In this document: positions 19,803 to 28,783 of the stretch, in pieces
Position numbering within the stretch: the stretch's first letter is position 1
Layout of the letters: every line of letters begins with the position of its first letter
Notes under the pieces: model-generated
Told to the model about the DNA's origin: nothing
What the model saw: only the letters and a program-made list of their open reading frames with translations
Database searches by the model: none
Program-made: the position numbers and the translations under genes
Source of the DNA: Streptomyces sp. CA-210063
Lineage (GTDB): Bacteria; Actinomycetota; Actinomycetes; Streptomycetales; Streptomycetaceae
Assembly (NCBI RefSeq): GCF_024612015.1
Contig: NZ_CP102512.1
Coordinates: 3,224,001-3,288,000 of the forward strand
DNA length: 64,000 nt
Reading direction: 5' to 3'

Positions 19803-19980
19803 CCAGCACCCAAAAGTAGGTTGCGAACAAGGATTCGATAATGCAGGGCGCTCGTTGAACGGCTACGCAGACCACAAGAAGAAACGGGTGCCAATCCGCA
19901 AAACAGATGACTCCTCGGTCTCGCATGTACCAGAATCCTTCTCAACTACGACCGCGAGCTGAAGAGTTCGCGGCACCCGG

Positions 19981-22821
19981 TTGAGAGTGGTGATTACGGC
20001 GTCTCGGTGGTACAAGTGCGACCTTCAGGTCGCGACGCCCGCACACGAGTTTCGGTTGCCGGCTGGAAGTAGCTTTGACTTCTCCTCGCCGGAAGATCGT
20101 GCCGACTTCGCGGATCGTTATATGACCCGCCTGCGTGAACAGGGCATCGAAGTGATCGCCCTCGCCGACCACAACACCGGCGACTGGCTACCGGACATGC
20201 AGGCCGCGGGAGACCGCCACGGTGTCGTGGTCTTCCCCGGTGTCGAAGTTACGACCGCTTCTGGCGCCGATGGAGCACACCTCATCCTCATCGGTGATCT
20301 CGATCGAACGGCGCGGGACATCGACACGCTACTCGCCCAAACGTGCGGGTTCAATGACGACCACCCCCGCTTCAACCCTGCAACCAATCAGCCCGCATCA
20401 GCAGGGCACACCCTCTGCCAGATCCTTGATGATCTACCGGACCAGTGGCTTGCGATCGCTCCCCATGCCCTCACGGACAACGGCATCGCGTCTGAGAAGA
20501 CACTCAAAGGCGACCTCCGCTGGAAAGCTCTGCACCACGACAGGCTCGGCGCAATCGACCCCGGCAACGTCCAGCCCGAACGCTTGCGGTCCGGATCTTG
20601 GAATGCACGGTTCCTCAGCCGCGCTCTCGACCATCTACCGTGCCTGAGTCGCCTGCCCTTCGTCGCCACATCCGACGCTTACTGCCTGGAGCATTTGGGA
20701 CGTAGGTTCACCTGGATCAGGATGGACCAGCCCTCGAAAGAGGCCCTGCGTCAAGCCTTCCTCGACCACGAAGCGCGCATCATCCCCAGCTGGGATGCAC
20801 GTCTTACGGCAAACCCGGATCCCAACGTCGTCGACCATGCGTGGGTCGAACGGGTCAACCTGGGTGGCATTCTCGGCAACTCGGCGACACCCCTCGATGT
20901 GTCATTCGACCCTCGGCTGAACGTCGTGATCGGAGGGCGCGGATCGGGCAAGTCGACACTCGTGGCGGCACTGCGTCAGCTGTACGGGCGTCTGGACGGA
21001 CTGCCTCCCGGTATCGAGCAGGAGGCACGCGCCTTCGTTGAAGGCGTCTTCAGCGCAGCCGAGTTGTCCGCCGACCATCGCATTGCGATCTCTCGGGAGC
21101 AGCACACGGCGAGATGGACATTCTCCAGCGGCTCCCAGACACCACTCGCCGACCGACCGCTTCCCACGCGTTTTCCCATGCGTATCTTCAGTCAGAAGGA
21201 GCTCTTTGAACGTACGGCGCACGACCGTCATGATCGATTCGCGGCTTCGCGGCACCTGTTCAGCCTGGTCGATGATGCCCTGAAGGCAAACGCCGACTCT
21301 CCCGACGCGTACGAGACAGAGTTGGAGTCAGCACTGACCAACTGTCTGACCAGCGTGGCCGAGCGACTCAATGCCGAATCCCGCCTATCTCAGCGCCCCG
21401 CTCTCGAGGCACGGCACACAGAGCTGTCGAAGCAGGTTGCCGCCTTCGGTGACACCGAAAGCCAAGGCAAGCGCCATGCGAGTGAAGCAGTCGTAAGGGA
21501 GCACGCGCAGCTCGCGGCGACAACGTCACGGTTCAACCAGGCTCTCGACGAGTTGCTGGCCGCTGCCGCAAAGCGTTTGAGATCCGCACTCCCGACCTCC
21601 TCGTCACCGCCGACCGAGGCAGTCGCTCCCTTCTACGCCGAACTTGAGCAGATTCGTACTCAGCTGGAGAACCGCCTGCAGGCGATCGTCACCGAGGCGA
21701 TCCACGTTCTCGACGCTGCCCGCGCGAATCAGCAAAGAGGAGAGTGGGCATCAACCGTCGCCGCAGCAGAGCAGGAGATCCTTGATTTCCAGGAGCGAAT
21801 GAACCACCTGGGGATCGATCCAACGGGGTATCTCACCCTCACTGAGGCATTGAACGGGGTCTCTGAGAACCTACGTTCTCTCGAAGACACCGCCCGCGTA
21901 CTCAACGGACTCCGAGAGGCCGAAGAATCAGCCTGGGCCGAATTGCAGAACGTTCACGAGCGTCGTCGCCGCCGCCGCGAAAGGCTCTTGCTCGAGGTGG
22001 AACACCGCAGCGGCTCCCTGCGCTTCGAGATCATTCCCTATGGGAATGCCAGCGGCTGGTGCAGAGAGGTCCGTGAACTCCTTGGCATCCGTTCTGACGG
22101 CTACGTCGAGGATGTTCCCGCTCTCGCCACATGGCTTTGGGAGGGTCCATCAGAGTCCCAATCAGATCGCCTGGCCCTCTGGCGGTGCAGCGTCCTCAAT
22201 GGAGCGTTTGGAGAGATAAAACAACTGGTCAGCTGCAAGGCCGGCTGGTGGAACAAGCTCACGAAACTCGAACCGACGCAACGTATCCGCCTCGCCATGA
22301 TCTGCCCCGACGATGTGGTGATCATGTACTTCCTGCGCGACGGCGGGAAACGAGAGAGCTCACGCGACTGGCAACCCGTCACCACCGGCTCTCCTGGACA
22401 GCGGAGCGCCGCGATGTTGAGCTTCGTACTCCACCACGGCACCGAACCGCTCGTACTCGATCAACCAGAGGACGACCTCGACACGGCATGGATCTCTCAG
22501 CTCATCGTCCCGGAGATCCGCAAGAGTCGCTGGAAGCGCCAGGTCATCGTCATCACACACAACGCCAACATCCCTGTCAATGCCGACGCCGAGCGCGTTA
22601 TCGTACTTGATAACGACGGGACCTCCATCCGCGTAAAGACCAGCACAGAGCAGAAAACCGTTGGCGCTCTGCAAGAGGTCGAGCACTCAGGCCCTATCGA
22701 AGTAACCCGCGTGCGACGAGATATCCAAGACATCCTCGAAGGCGGGACTGAAGCCTTCATGTCACGCGAACGGCGCTACAACAATGAACTGAACACCTAT
22801 CGGGCAGCGCTTCGGGGCTGA
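19981..22821 (+). CDS. TrlF-type protein: PHP-like domain fused to SMC-like ATPase
   Basis: A 946-residue protein. Residues about 12-240 resemble a PHP phosphoesterase (ALADHNTGDW with Asp63-His64, FPGVEVTT with Glu89, APHA with His161, ATSDAYCLEH with Asp232). The first motif, normally DLHxHTP, reads DLQVATP, so both leading metal ligands are Gln16 and Ala18. An ATPase follows: Walker A GGRGSGKST (318-326), a long coiled-coil middle (about 430-680), the signature-like TTGSPGQRSA (about 800), Walker B EPLVLDQPEDDLD (about 821) and the H-loop VIVITHNANIPVN (about 858). TTG start. TrlF-like ATPases are common on defence islands; target unknown. Confidence 0.8.
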   Translation: MRVVITASRWYKCDLQVATPAHEFRLPAGSSFDFSSPEDRADFADRYMTRLREQGIEVIALADHNTGDWLPDMQAAGDRHGVVVFPGVEVTTASGADGAHLILIGDLDRTARDIDTLLAQTCGFNDDHPRFNPATNQPASAGHTLCQILDDLPDQWLAIAPHALTDNGIASEKTLKGDLRWKALHHDRLGAIDPGNVQPERLRSGSWNARFLSRALDHLPCLSRLPFVATSDAYCLEHLGRRFTWIRMDQPSKEALRQAFLDHEARIIPSWDARLTANPDPNVVDHAWVERVNLGGILGNSATPLDVSFDPRLNVVIGGRGSGKSTLVAALRQLYGRLDGLPPGIEQEARAFVEGVFSAAELSADHRIAISREQHTARWTFSSGSQTPLADRPLPTRFPMRIFSQKELFERTAHDRHDRFAASRHLFSLVDDALKANADSPDAYETELESALTNCLTSVAERLNAESRLSQRPALEARHTELSKQVAAFGDTESQGKRHASEAVVREHAQLAATTSRFNQALDELLAAAAKRLRSALPTSSSPPTEAVAPFYAELEQIRTQLENRLQAIVTEAIHVLDAARANQQRGEWASTVAAAEQEILDFQERMNHLGIDPTGYLTLTEALNGVSENLRSLEDTARVLNGLREAEESAWAELQNVHERRRRRRERLLLEVEHRSGSLRFEIIPYGNASGWCREVRELLGIRSDGYVEDVPALATWLWEGPSESQSDRLALWRCSVLNGAFGEIKQLVSCKAGWWNKLTKLEPTQRIRLAMICPDDVVIMYFLRDGGKRESSRDWQPVTTGSPGQRSAAMLSFVLHHGTEPLVLDQPEDDLDTAWISQLIVPEIRKSRWKRQVIVITHNANIPVNADAERVIVLDNDGTSIRVKTSTEQKTVGALQEVEHSGPIEVTRVRRDIQDILEGGTEAFMSRERRYNNELNTYRAALRG

Positions 22822-22885
22822 ACCGAAGAGAAGCAGTCACGCTCACGTGAACACCTGGCAAGCGTGGCCGCATCGGTTCGTCGCC

Positions 22886-25800
22886 TCATCGGCGTCCCGC
22901 TCCTCGAGAAAACCGTACGGGTGCCTCCCACGCTGTGTGTCCCTTCCGCCCCGAGCACGCCCGGTTGAAGCACCGCCAGTACCAGGCTCCATTACCTCGG
23001 CGACGCAAGTCCACGTCATCCCCCTTGCACGCGCCGCACCGGGGCGGTCTCGCAAAGTCCTCAGCATGCTCGTGAGCGAGGATCTTGCGGGCGAAGTGGC
23101 CGCCCTTGATCGTCAGCATGACCTCGCGCGAGCGACTCTGCGACAGGGAGTTGAGGCTGCCGAGCAGGACTGTGTGTTCGTCGATGACGACGATCTTCTG
23201 ATGCATGACGTTGACTGAGACGACGGTCGGCACGACTTTCCGCAACTCCCTGACCAGATCGGTCTGCTTCTTCTGACCAGTGTCGTAGGGGTCGCGGACG
23301 AAGACCGTCACCCGGACTCCCCTGCGTACGGCGTCTTCCAGTACCGGCAGCAGGCCGATCAGTCGCTTCGCAGTCCAGGGGGACCAGATCCACAGCGATG
23401 TTCGGGCCTCGGCGAGGCAGTCAGCGAAGGTGTCGTAGAAGGAGATCTCGTCGTCAATATCGGAGACCTCGACGTGGCGGGAGAGTACATCCGCGAGGCG
23501 GGAGCTGAACTGGCCCAGGTCTGGTGGAACTTGGGCGTTGGGGGCGATGAGCCTGGTTGCAGGGACGGAACGGGCACGCTGTGTACGGATAAGCTCCGCC
23601 AACACTCCCATGGGGGTGTCTTCACCTGCGGCCAGGATGCGGCTTCGACTTCCGATGACGTACAGCCTGGTCTGTACGCGAGTGACCGCAACGTTGAAGA
23701 GTCGCACGCCGTTACGCGCCCAAGTCGTCGCCTCTGGAGAACGGGAGGCGTGGGCCATCCAAAAACCGTCACCGTAGTCGTCCTCCACCATGTCGAAGAC
23801 CACCACAGGGAACTCGCGGCCCTGGAAGCGGTGAGCAGTGCCCACTTCGGCCAGCCGGCCCCCGTCGCTGCCTTCGATATCGCGGAGGGCCTCCAAGGTG
23901 GCCTCCGCCTGCACGGGGTATGGCGTGACCACCCCGGCCGTCTCGCCCTCTTCATCATGCAAATCGATCAACGCCCGCGCGAGCAGGGAACCGGCTGGCC
24001 ACCACCCTTTGCGGCGGCCGGTTCGGCGCGCTTGGGCCAGGCTTTGCAATCCGTCGGTGTCGATGATCACGATTTCGGGGTCGTCCGGCTTCCGCAGCGC
24101 GGCGCGCCGCTCGACGCCAGGGCCGGGTTTCAGGACACCGTCGTACGCCAGGGCATTGGCGAGGCCCATCACGTCGTGGCCGAAGCGGTGCTGGACGTCG
24201 AGGACAACACAGCCCTGGTGGTTCACGGCGGCTGCCGGAGAGTCGATGCCGAAGTGTTCGAAGACGTCGCGCAGGATCCAGCGCGCGACATCGGGGCGTT
24301 TCTCCGCGTCCAGTTTCGGGAGGACGGGTCCAAGCTGCATGAAGTCGCCGAGCAGTACGGCGGTGGTCTTGGCCTTGCCCACCGCGAGGAGAACTTCGGG
24401 TAGCGTCGCCGCGCCGGCCTCGTCGATCAGGACGACGTCGTACTCGCCCTCGAAGACCGCCTTGGTGGTGCGGAACCTGGCAAGTGTGGTCGCCACGACC
24501 TTCGCGCCACGGATGATCTCCCCTTGGGCGTCCCGAGCGAGCTTGTCGTACTGTTCCTGCAACTCGCGATGGCGGCGTTCCAGGGAAGGTCGGTTCTTCT
24601 CGTCCGCAGCGACCTGGGGCCTCAACCCCGATGCCACTGAGTTGCGTTGCGGGTGGCCGAGACGAACCGCCTCCGCTACGCGTGCTTCCGCCGCCTTCGA
24701 CAGGCCTAGCTCCTTGTCGAGGGGGAGGAGCCGTGCGCTGAGTGCGTCCGCGGTGCGCCGAGTGTCCTGGAGATCTGTCTCCAGGACACGCAAGGACTGC
24801 TGTCTGCGCGCGATCTCCTCCTTGCTGAAGGGAATCGTCGCCCGGAGATCGGCGATCTGCTGCCTCAACTGCTCGTGGGCGCGTGCGAGCACATCACGGG
24901 CATTTGCTGCCTTCTGCTTCGCGTCCTCGGCTGCTTGATGCGTCTTCTCCACGTCAGACCGGGCCGTCGCGAGATCCTGCTTAGCCCGGCGCTTCGCGAA
25001 GCCCTTGAGCTGTTCCAGGTCATTGAGTCGCTGCTCCGCAGCATCACGCCTGCCCTCGGCGAGCAGAGCCTTCCCCTCCAAGCCGGTCACGGCCTCCCGC
25101 ATCTCGGCGAACTGCGCCTGTACATCGTCATGCGCCGTCCAATCGGCCTGCGCCTGCTCCGTCGCGCGCACCTCGTCGACTGCCGTCGCTCTTGCCTGTT
25201 CGAGTTGCGCGATGCGCTCTCCTGCGGAATGCACCTCGTGGCGAACCTGGTCGCGTACTCGCGTCAGGGCCTCGCAGGTGCGGGCGGGATCATCGAGACG
25301 GGCGCGATCTGCCTCATACGCCACGGCGTCGAAACCCGTAAGACTCCGATCCAGATCCTTCAGGCGACGTGCCCGCTCCCGTGCGTCAACGAGCTGCGCA
25401 GCCACAGCCCGGCGCTGTTCGTCGGCGTCTGCGAGCCGCTCGCGGACCATCAGCGTCAGACAGACACTCGCGTCCTCGGCGACTTCACGCAGGTGCGGCG
25501 GCCCCACCCGGACGATCTCGCCGTCGGCGTGCCGCCGCTCCTTCACCACGCCCCATAGAGCGTTGTCCACGGCGATGTTGGTCGCCGAGACCAGCAGAAT
25601 TCGCTTGCCCCGCGCAGTGAGATCGCCGATGGACCGCTTGAGAACCGTTGTCTTTCCCGTGCCGGGCGGCCCCCAGACCAGCCACAGTCCCTCGCCCGTG
25701 CAGGCACGGTAGGCGCGATCCTGCGCCGGCAAGAGCACGCCCAGCGGCGCTCCGGTCGGCGCGAGCTTTCCCGCCCCCGCTTCCCCCCGTGCCATGAGGT

Positions 25801-26272
25801 GTGCCAGCGGGGCGTTGGTCAACGCAGCCATGCCCTCCCGAAGGGCCTTCACCAGGAACCCGGTGGGCTGCGGTTTCATCCATAGATGAGGGTCGCGGGG
25901 ATCCGCGAACTCAGCGACACGCACGCGCAGCGCCGTACCGTCCTTGAACACGTCGAGCACAGCGTGGCCCGCGTCGATCCCGCTCTCATCCGGCCCTGCC
26001 AGCCTCAAACTGTCGCCTTGAAGCTGGTCCGTCGCTATGTCGGAACCTCGCACGTCGACGACATATTCTCCAGACTTTTGGCCCTTGACTGCCCGTCCCA
26101 GGGCTCGCCAACGCGGCTCTCGCGCTGGCACACCCTCGTGCGCCACCCAGGCGTCCAGCGCCGTGACGACTTCTTCCTGCCAGCCCACATTCCCCCGATA
26201 CCTCAGCGCCACCCAGATCTTGATCTGTACTACCAAAAGAGCCAAGGTGATGACCACGAGAGATCCCGCCAA
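22886..26272 (-). CDS. Membrane-anchored SF1 helicase with C-terminal PLD nuclease (Mokosh II-like)
   Basis: A 1128-residue protein. An N-terminal hydrophobic helix (about 4-24) is followed by a UPF1-like SF1 helicase of the COG1112 type: Walker A GPPGTGKTT (about 202), SATNIAVDNAL, a coiled-coil insert (about 290-560), Walker B LIDEAGAATLPE (about 614), GDFMQLGPVLP, GTAHRFQGREFPVVVFDM (about 814) and FNVAVTRVQTRLYVIG (about 861). A single PLD motif (HQKIVVIDEHTVLLGSLN, about 1023) and a C-terminal zinc ribbon (CGACKGDD, CFNRACSG) follow. Helicase plus PLD in one chain is the layout of Mokosh type II defence. It converges with the TrlF-type gene, 64 bases apart. Start (TTG) is uncertain. Confidence 0.82.
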   Translation of the reverse strand: MAGSLVVITLALLVVQIKIWVALRYRGNVGWQEEVVTALDAWVAHEGVPAREPRWRALGRAVKGQKSGEYVVDVRGSDIATDQLQGDSLRLAGPDESGIDAGHAVLDVFKDGTALRVRVAEFADPRDPHLWMKPQPTGFLVKALREGMAALTNAPLAHLMARGEAGAGKLAPTGAPLGVLLPAQDRAYRACTGEGLWLVWGPPGTGKTTVLKRSIGDLTARGKRILLVSATNIAVDNALWGVVKERRHADGEIVRVGPPHLREVAEDASVCLTLMVRERLADADEQRRAVAAQLVDARERARRLKDLDRSLTGFDAVAYEADRARLDDPARTCEALTRVRDQVRHEVHSAGERIAQLEQARATAVDEVRATEQAQADWTAHDDVQAQFAEMREAVTGLEGKALLAEGRRDAAEQRLNDLEQLKGFAKRRAKQDLATARSDVEKTHQAAEDAKQKAANARDVLARAHEQLRQQIADLRATIPFSKEEIARRQQSLRVLETDLQDTRRTADALSARLLPLDKELGLSKAAEARVAEAVRLGHPQRNSVASGLRPQVAADEKNRPSLERRHRELQEQYDKLARDAQGEIIRGAKVVATTLARFRTTKAVFEGEYDVVLIDEAGAATLPEVLLAVGKAKTTAVLLGDFMQLGPVLPKLDAEKRPDVARWILRDVFEHFGIDSPAAAVNHQGCVVLDVQHRFGHDVMGLANALAYDGVLKPGPGVERRAALRKPDDPEIVIIDTDGLQSLAQARRTGRRKGWWPAGSLLARALIDLHDEEGETAGVVTPYPVQAEATLEALRDIEGSDGGRLAEVGTAHRFQGREFPVVVFDMVEDDYGDGFWMAHASRSPEATTWARNGVRLFNVAVTRVQTRLYVIGSRSRILAAGEDTPMGVLAELIRTQRARSVPATRLIAPNAQVPPDLGQFSSRLADVLSRHVEVSDIDDEISFYDTFADCLAEARTSLWIWSPWTAKRLIGLLPVLEDAVRRGVRVTVFVRDPYDTGQKKQTDLVRELRKVVPTVVSVNVMHQKIVVIDEHTVLLGSLNSLSQSRSREVMLTIKGGHFARKILAHEHAEDFARPPRCGACKGDDVDLRRRGNGAWYWRCFNRACSGRKGHTAWEAPVRFSRGAGRR

Positions 26273-26481
26273 GGTCGACCTGATCGCCTACACCGACATC
26301 ACGGCCGGGCAGGAGCAACCCCGCCCGTCCACCACACACCACAGGCCACCATCTCGGCTAAGCAATCCCGACAGAGCGCAGATTTAGGGCATTTCCAATC
26401 CGTGGGCTATTTGTGGGACGGCGGGCCTGACGACTTGTCAGCCATGGTGCTGAACTGGGAAAACGCTTGGGAAGCCCACGT

Positions 26482-26526
26482 CCTCCGGAGCCGTGTGCGC
26501 AGGTTCGAATCCTGCCGGGGGCACTC
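26482..26526 (+). other. Attachment site 2 between elements 1 and 2
   Basis: Exact 45-base copy of the tRNA-Arg 3' half (15251-15295). The 5' half of a tRNA is missing, so it is a scar and not a tRNA gene. It marks the junction of two tandem elements. Confidence 0.85.
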
Positions 26527-26576
26527 GCCAGACCACCTACGAAAAGTGTTAGGTGACCTGCGCGGATGCCGACAGA

Positions 26577-26613
26577 AGAGGGCGGGAGTCAGTCTCACTG
26601 ACTCCCGCCCTCT
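26577..26613. terminator. 17-bp perfect hairpin after att site 2
   Basis: Arms 26577-26593 and 26597-26613 pair perfectly around the loop ctc, followed by tctcgttgtctct. Each att copy in this window is followed by such a hairpin, as the native tRNA gene is. Confidence 0.75.
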
Positions 26614-26799
26614 CTCGTTGTCTCTCAGCGTTCGCGACACACCTCCGACACACTTCGAGACCCGGTGACGTACGACTGCCCGTGGTTTCGGCACATTCGG
26701 GGGGACCGAGCTCCATGGACACTCGCCTCGCTGCGGGACGGTCCACGTGGCCTCCGAGCAGGCCAGGACAATATCCCGCAGCCTACGTAGGCTGAACAC
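26614..26799. promoter_or_regulatory. Upstream region of the ATPase gene with 14-bp palindrome
   Basis: No gene is seen. The perfect palindrome agcctacgtaggct (26780-26793) lies 6 bases before the ATG of the ATPase, where it would overlap the ribosome-binding region or act as an operator. At about 26645 the block ctccgacacact also occurs near 28699, close to att site 3, and may be an integrase arm-type repeat. Confidence 0.45.
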
Positions 26800-28005
26800 A
26801 TGGACCTCCGGTCATCCCCATACACCCCGGGTGCCGGCGTTGAGCCAGCCGTCCTTGCGGGCTGCGAAGAAATTCTTGATCGATTCGACGTGGCTCTGGA
26901 CCGATTGGAGGCGGGGAAGTCGGCGCATACTCCCCTAATCACAGGGTCGCGAGGCTCAGGGAAAACTGTTCTGTTCAACACTCTGCTGCGTAGGGCCAGG
27001 GATCGCGGGTGGTTTGTGGGAGCAGAGGAAGCTCTCCCAGGCACCCCACTCTCCGCGTTGATTGCGATCCTGTCCCAGGATGTCCTGATGCAGATGAGTT
27101 CGCGACACCGATTTGCCGAGCGCGTAAAGAGAGCGCTCGGGATACTCAAAGCATTCTCAGCAGTCTCCGTCGCAGGCGTGAGCCTCGAAATTAACACTGA
27201 AGCGGTCACCGGAACCGCGGATACAGGAATCCTTGAACTCGATCTGCGTCGTCTCTTCGTAGAGATTGGAGAGATAGCAAAGCTGCAATCGATAGGGGTT
27301 ATATTCGCCTTGGACGAGGCCCATACTCTTGACAGAGACGACTTCTCTATTATCGATTCAGCACTTCATGGGACAGCACAGCGTCAATTGCCGGTTGCTT
27401 TCTTGGGAGCGGGACTTTTCCCATCGTGGCAGCCGTCAGGGAATGAAGAACTTGATCCGTCAATCACTTCTTCTTATGCAGCTCGAAGCGACACTCTGAG
27501 TTATGTGCGCCTTGATCCACTTAGCTTCCGCGAAGCTCGTGCTGCACTTCTAGCACCCGCGGAGAGTGAAGGAGTCTCGTTCACCGAGGAGGCCCTTAAC
27601 GAGACAATTCAGTTCTGCCAAGGAAACCCATGGCTTATCCAGTTCACGGGAGAGGCAGCTTGGGAAGTCGCGAAGGAGTCTCCGGTAACTGCAAATGTCA
27701 TGCGTGAGGCCCTGAGGCAGGTCCAAGACCGGCTAGACCAGTCCTTCTTCCCCCGACTACTTCGAAATTGCAACGCGGATGAGATAAAAATTCTTGCTGG
27801 TATAGCCGAGGCTGGCGGTCGAGACGTGCAGGCTCCCTGCATCCCTCGACCCGAAGAGTGTTCCGAGAAAGAATTCAACCGAACGATCGCCAATCTTGCC
27901 AGACAAGATCTCCTAGTGATCAAATACCGGCGCAGGCCTTTGCGCGATAATTTCAGCCTGACCTTGTCAGTTCCACGGCTGACTGAATACCTAAAGGGAC
28001 CCTAG
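26800..28005 (+). CDS. AAA/STAND-like ATPase of archaeal/Orc type
   Basis: A 401-residue P-loop ATPase. Walker A is ITGSRGSGKTVLFN (about 48-60) and Walker B IFALDEAHTLDRDD (about 167-180); LGAGLFPSW is the sensor 1 region. The C-terminal 100 residues look like a winged-helix domain (FNRTIANLARQDLLVIKYR). This is the layout of Orc1/Cdc6-like and archaeal ATPases that act as sensors or regulators. Codons are clearly more A/T-rich than in neighbouring genes, pointing to transfer from a lower-GC donor. There is no good Shine-Dalgarno, so the mRNA may be leaderless. No partner effector gene is present. Function unknown. Confidence 0.75.
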   Translation: MDLRSSPYTPGAGVEPAVLAGCEEILDRFDVALDRLEAGKSAHTPLITGSRGSGKTVLFNTLLRRARDRGWFVGAEEALPGTPLSALIAILSQDVLMQMSSRHRFAERVKRALGILKAFSAVSVAGVSLEINTEAVTGTADTGILELDLRRLFVEIGEIAKLQSIGVIFALDEAHTLDRDDFSIIDSALHGTAQRQLPVAFLGAGLFPSWQPSGNEELDPSITSSYAARSDTLSYVRLDPLSFREARAALLAPAESEGVSFTEEALNETIQFCQGNPWLIQFTGEAAWEVAKESPVTANVMREALRQVQDRLDQSFFPRLLRNCNADEIKILAGIAEAGGRDVQAPCIPRPEECSEKEFNRTIANLARQDLLVIKYRRRPLRDNFSLTLSVPRLTEYLKGP

Positions 28006-28038
28006 AGGGGCCCAGAGTGGCCCCTCTAGGACGGGTTG

Positions 28039-28212
28039 CTATGTCGAGTCACCCTCCTCTCTCAAGGCTTTCGCGATCTTAGAATTGGCGGCTTCTTCAT
28101 GACCGTCAATACAGCCGTGGTAACGGCGGTGGATTACCTCTGGAGAATTTCCGACGCGGCGGGCCACCTCAGCGATGGGTACACCGGCGTTCAGCCAACG
28201 CGTGATGCATGC
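28039..28212 (-). pseudogene. C-terminal remnant of a tyrosine integrase
   Basis: Read on the minus strand, the segment gives RWLNAGVPIAEVARRVGNSP, then EVIHRRYHGC with the Tyr nucleophile and IDGHEEAANSKIAKALREEG, ending in TAG (28039-28041). This is the end of a second, different integrase. A stop codon and unrelated sequence precede it, so about 85% of the gene is lost. It presumably once mobilised element 2. Confidence 0.75.
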
Positions 28213-28236
28213 TCCCTTACCTCCCTACTTACAGGG

Positions 28237-28473
28237 ATGCGCCATGTCTTCGACCCTCAAGGAGACTGGATCTCTTTCGCCCAGGCGAATCTGCAGATCG
28301 AAACCGAGGTGGTTCGCTACAAGCAAGCCTTGGATGAGTACGGCGACGAAGCCGCCGCCCCAGGAATTCTTGCCGTACGCGTGGAGAACATCGCCGCAGT
28401 GGAGACAGGCACCTGGGCCCAGCGCCTCCCCCGCCCTGCCGCCCCAAGCACGAGCAGCGGCAGCAGCGGGTGA
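28237..28473 (+). CDS. Small hypothetical protein, possibly a remnant
   Basis: A 78-residue frame starting MRHVFDPQGDWISFAQANLQ with G/C-ending codons and a low-complexity Ser/Gly end. The ribosome site is weak. The frame is open upstream across the antisense of the integrase remnant, so this may be the tail of a longer lost gene. No family recognised. Confidence 0.35.
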   Translation: MRHVFDPQGDWISFAQANLQIETEVVRYKQALDEYGDEAAAPGILAVRVENIAAVETGTWAQRLPRPAAPSTSSGSSG

Positions 28474-28783
28474 GTGTCTAACTGCGTGACAACGCCAACG
28501 AACACCGGCGGACGATCGCGCACACCAGCGGACGATCAGCGCAGCTCAGAGCCGCTCCGGACCAAGGCAGCGCCCCTACCTAAGTTGCTTCGGGACAAAG
28601 CAGTCCCTGCCCCATGGCGCTCAACGCATCCAGCCCGCACGGGAAGAGCGGCCGGCGCAGTGCCCGGCCGCGGCCAACTGAGGGCCCCTGCGACACAGCT
28701 CCGACACACTTTGTGTCCCCGTGTCGCGACGGACTGGCTCCCGCGCAGGTCAGAGGGGGTGCAGGGCTCGATCGACGCAATCA
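28474..28783. other. Right arm of element 2, no gene seen
   Basis: A stretch of 310 bases with no convincing gene. It contains gctccgacacactttgtgtc (from 28698), which partly matches the sequence near 26645 and could include integrase arm sites. Confidence 0.35.

Larger units (their letters stand above)
15251..26526. mobile_element. Integrated element 1 at tRNA-Arg(CCG), about 11.3 kb
   Basis: Bounded by att copies 1 and 2. It holds a tyrosine integrase, a frameshifted Mrr-like gene, a VapBC-like pair, a TrlF-type ATPase and a helicase-PLD protein. No replication initiator, FtsK-like transfer protein or excisionase is visible, so it is not a complete actinomycete conjugative element. It is best read as a genomic island or mobilisable element carrying defence-type genes. 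Confidence 0.75.

Noticed and set aside
26482..26523. Second and third tRNA-Arg genes at the att copies
   Set aside because: Only the anticodon-to-3' half is present at 26482 and 28784; the acceptor 5' strand and D arm are missing.
15251..26526. Complete actinomycete integrative and conjugative element
   Set aside because: No replication initiator, FtsK-like transfer protein, Spd proteins or excisionase could be seen.
28036..28236. N-terminal part of a plus-strand 145-codon gene
   Set aside because: This stretch is antisense to a recognisable integrase tail on the minus strand.
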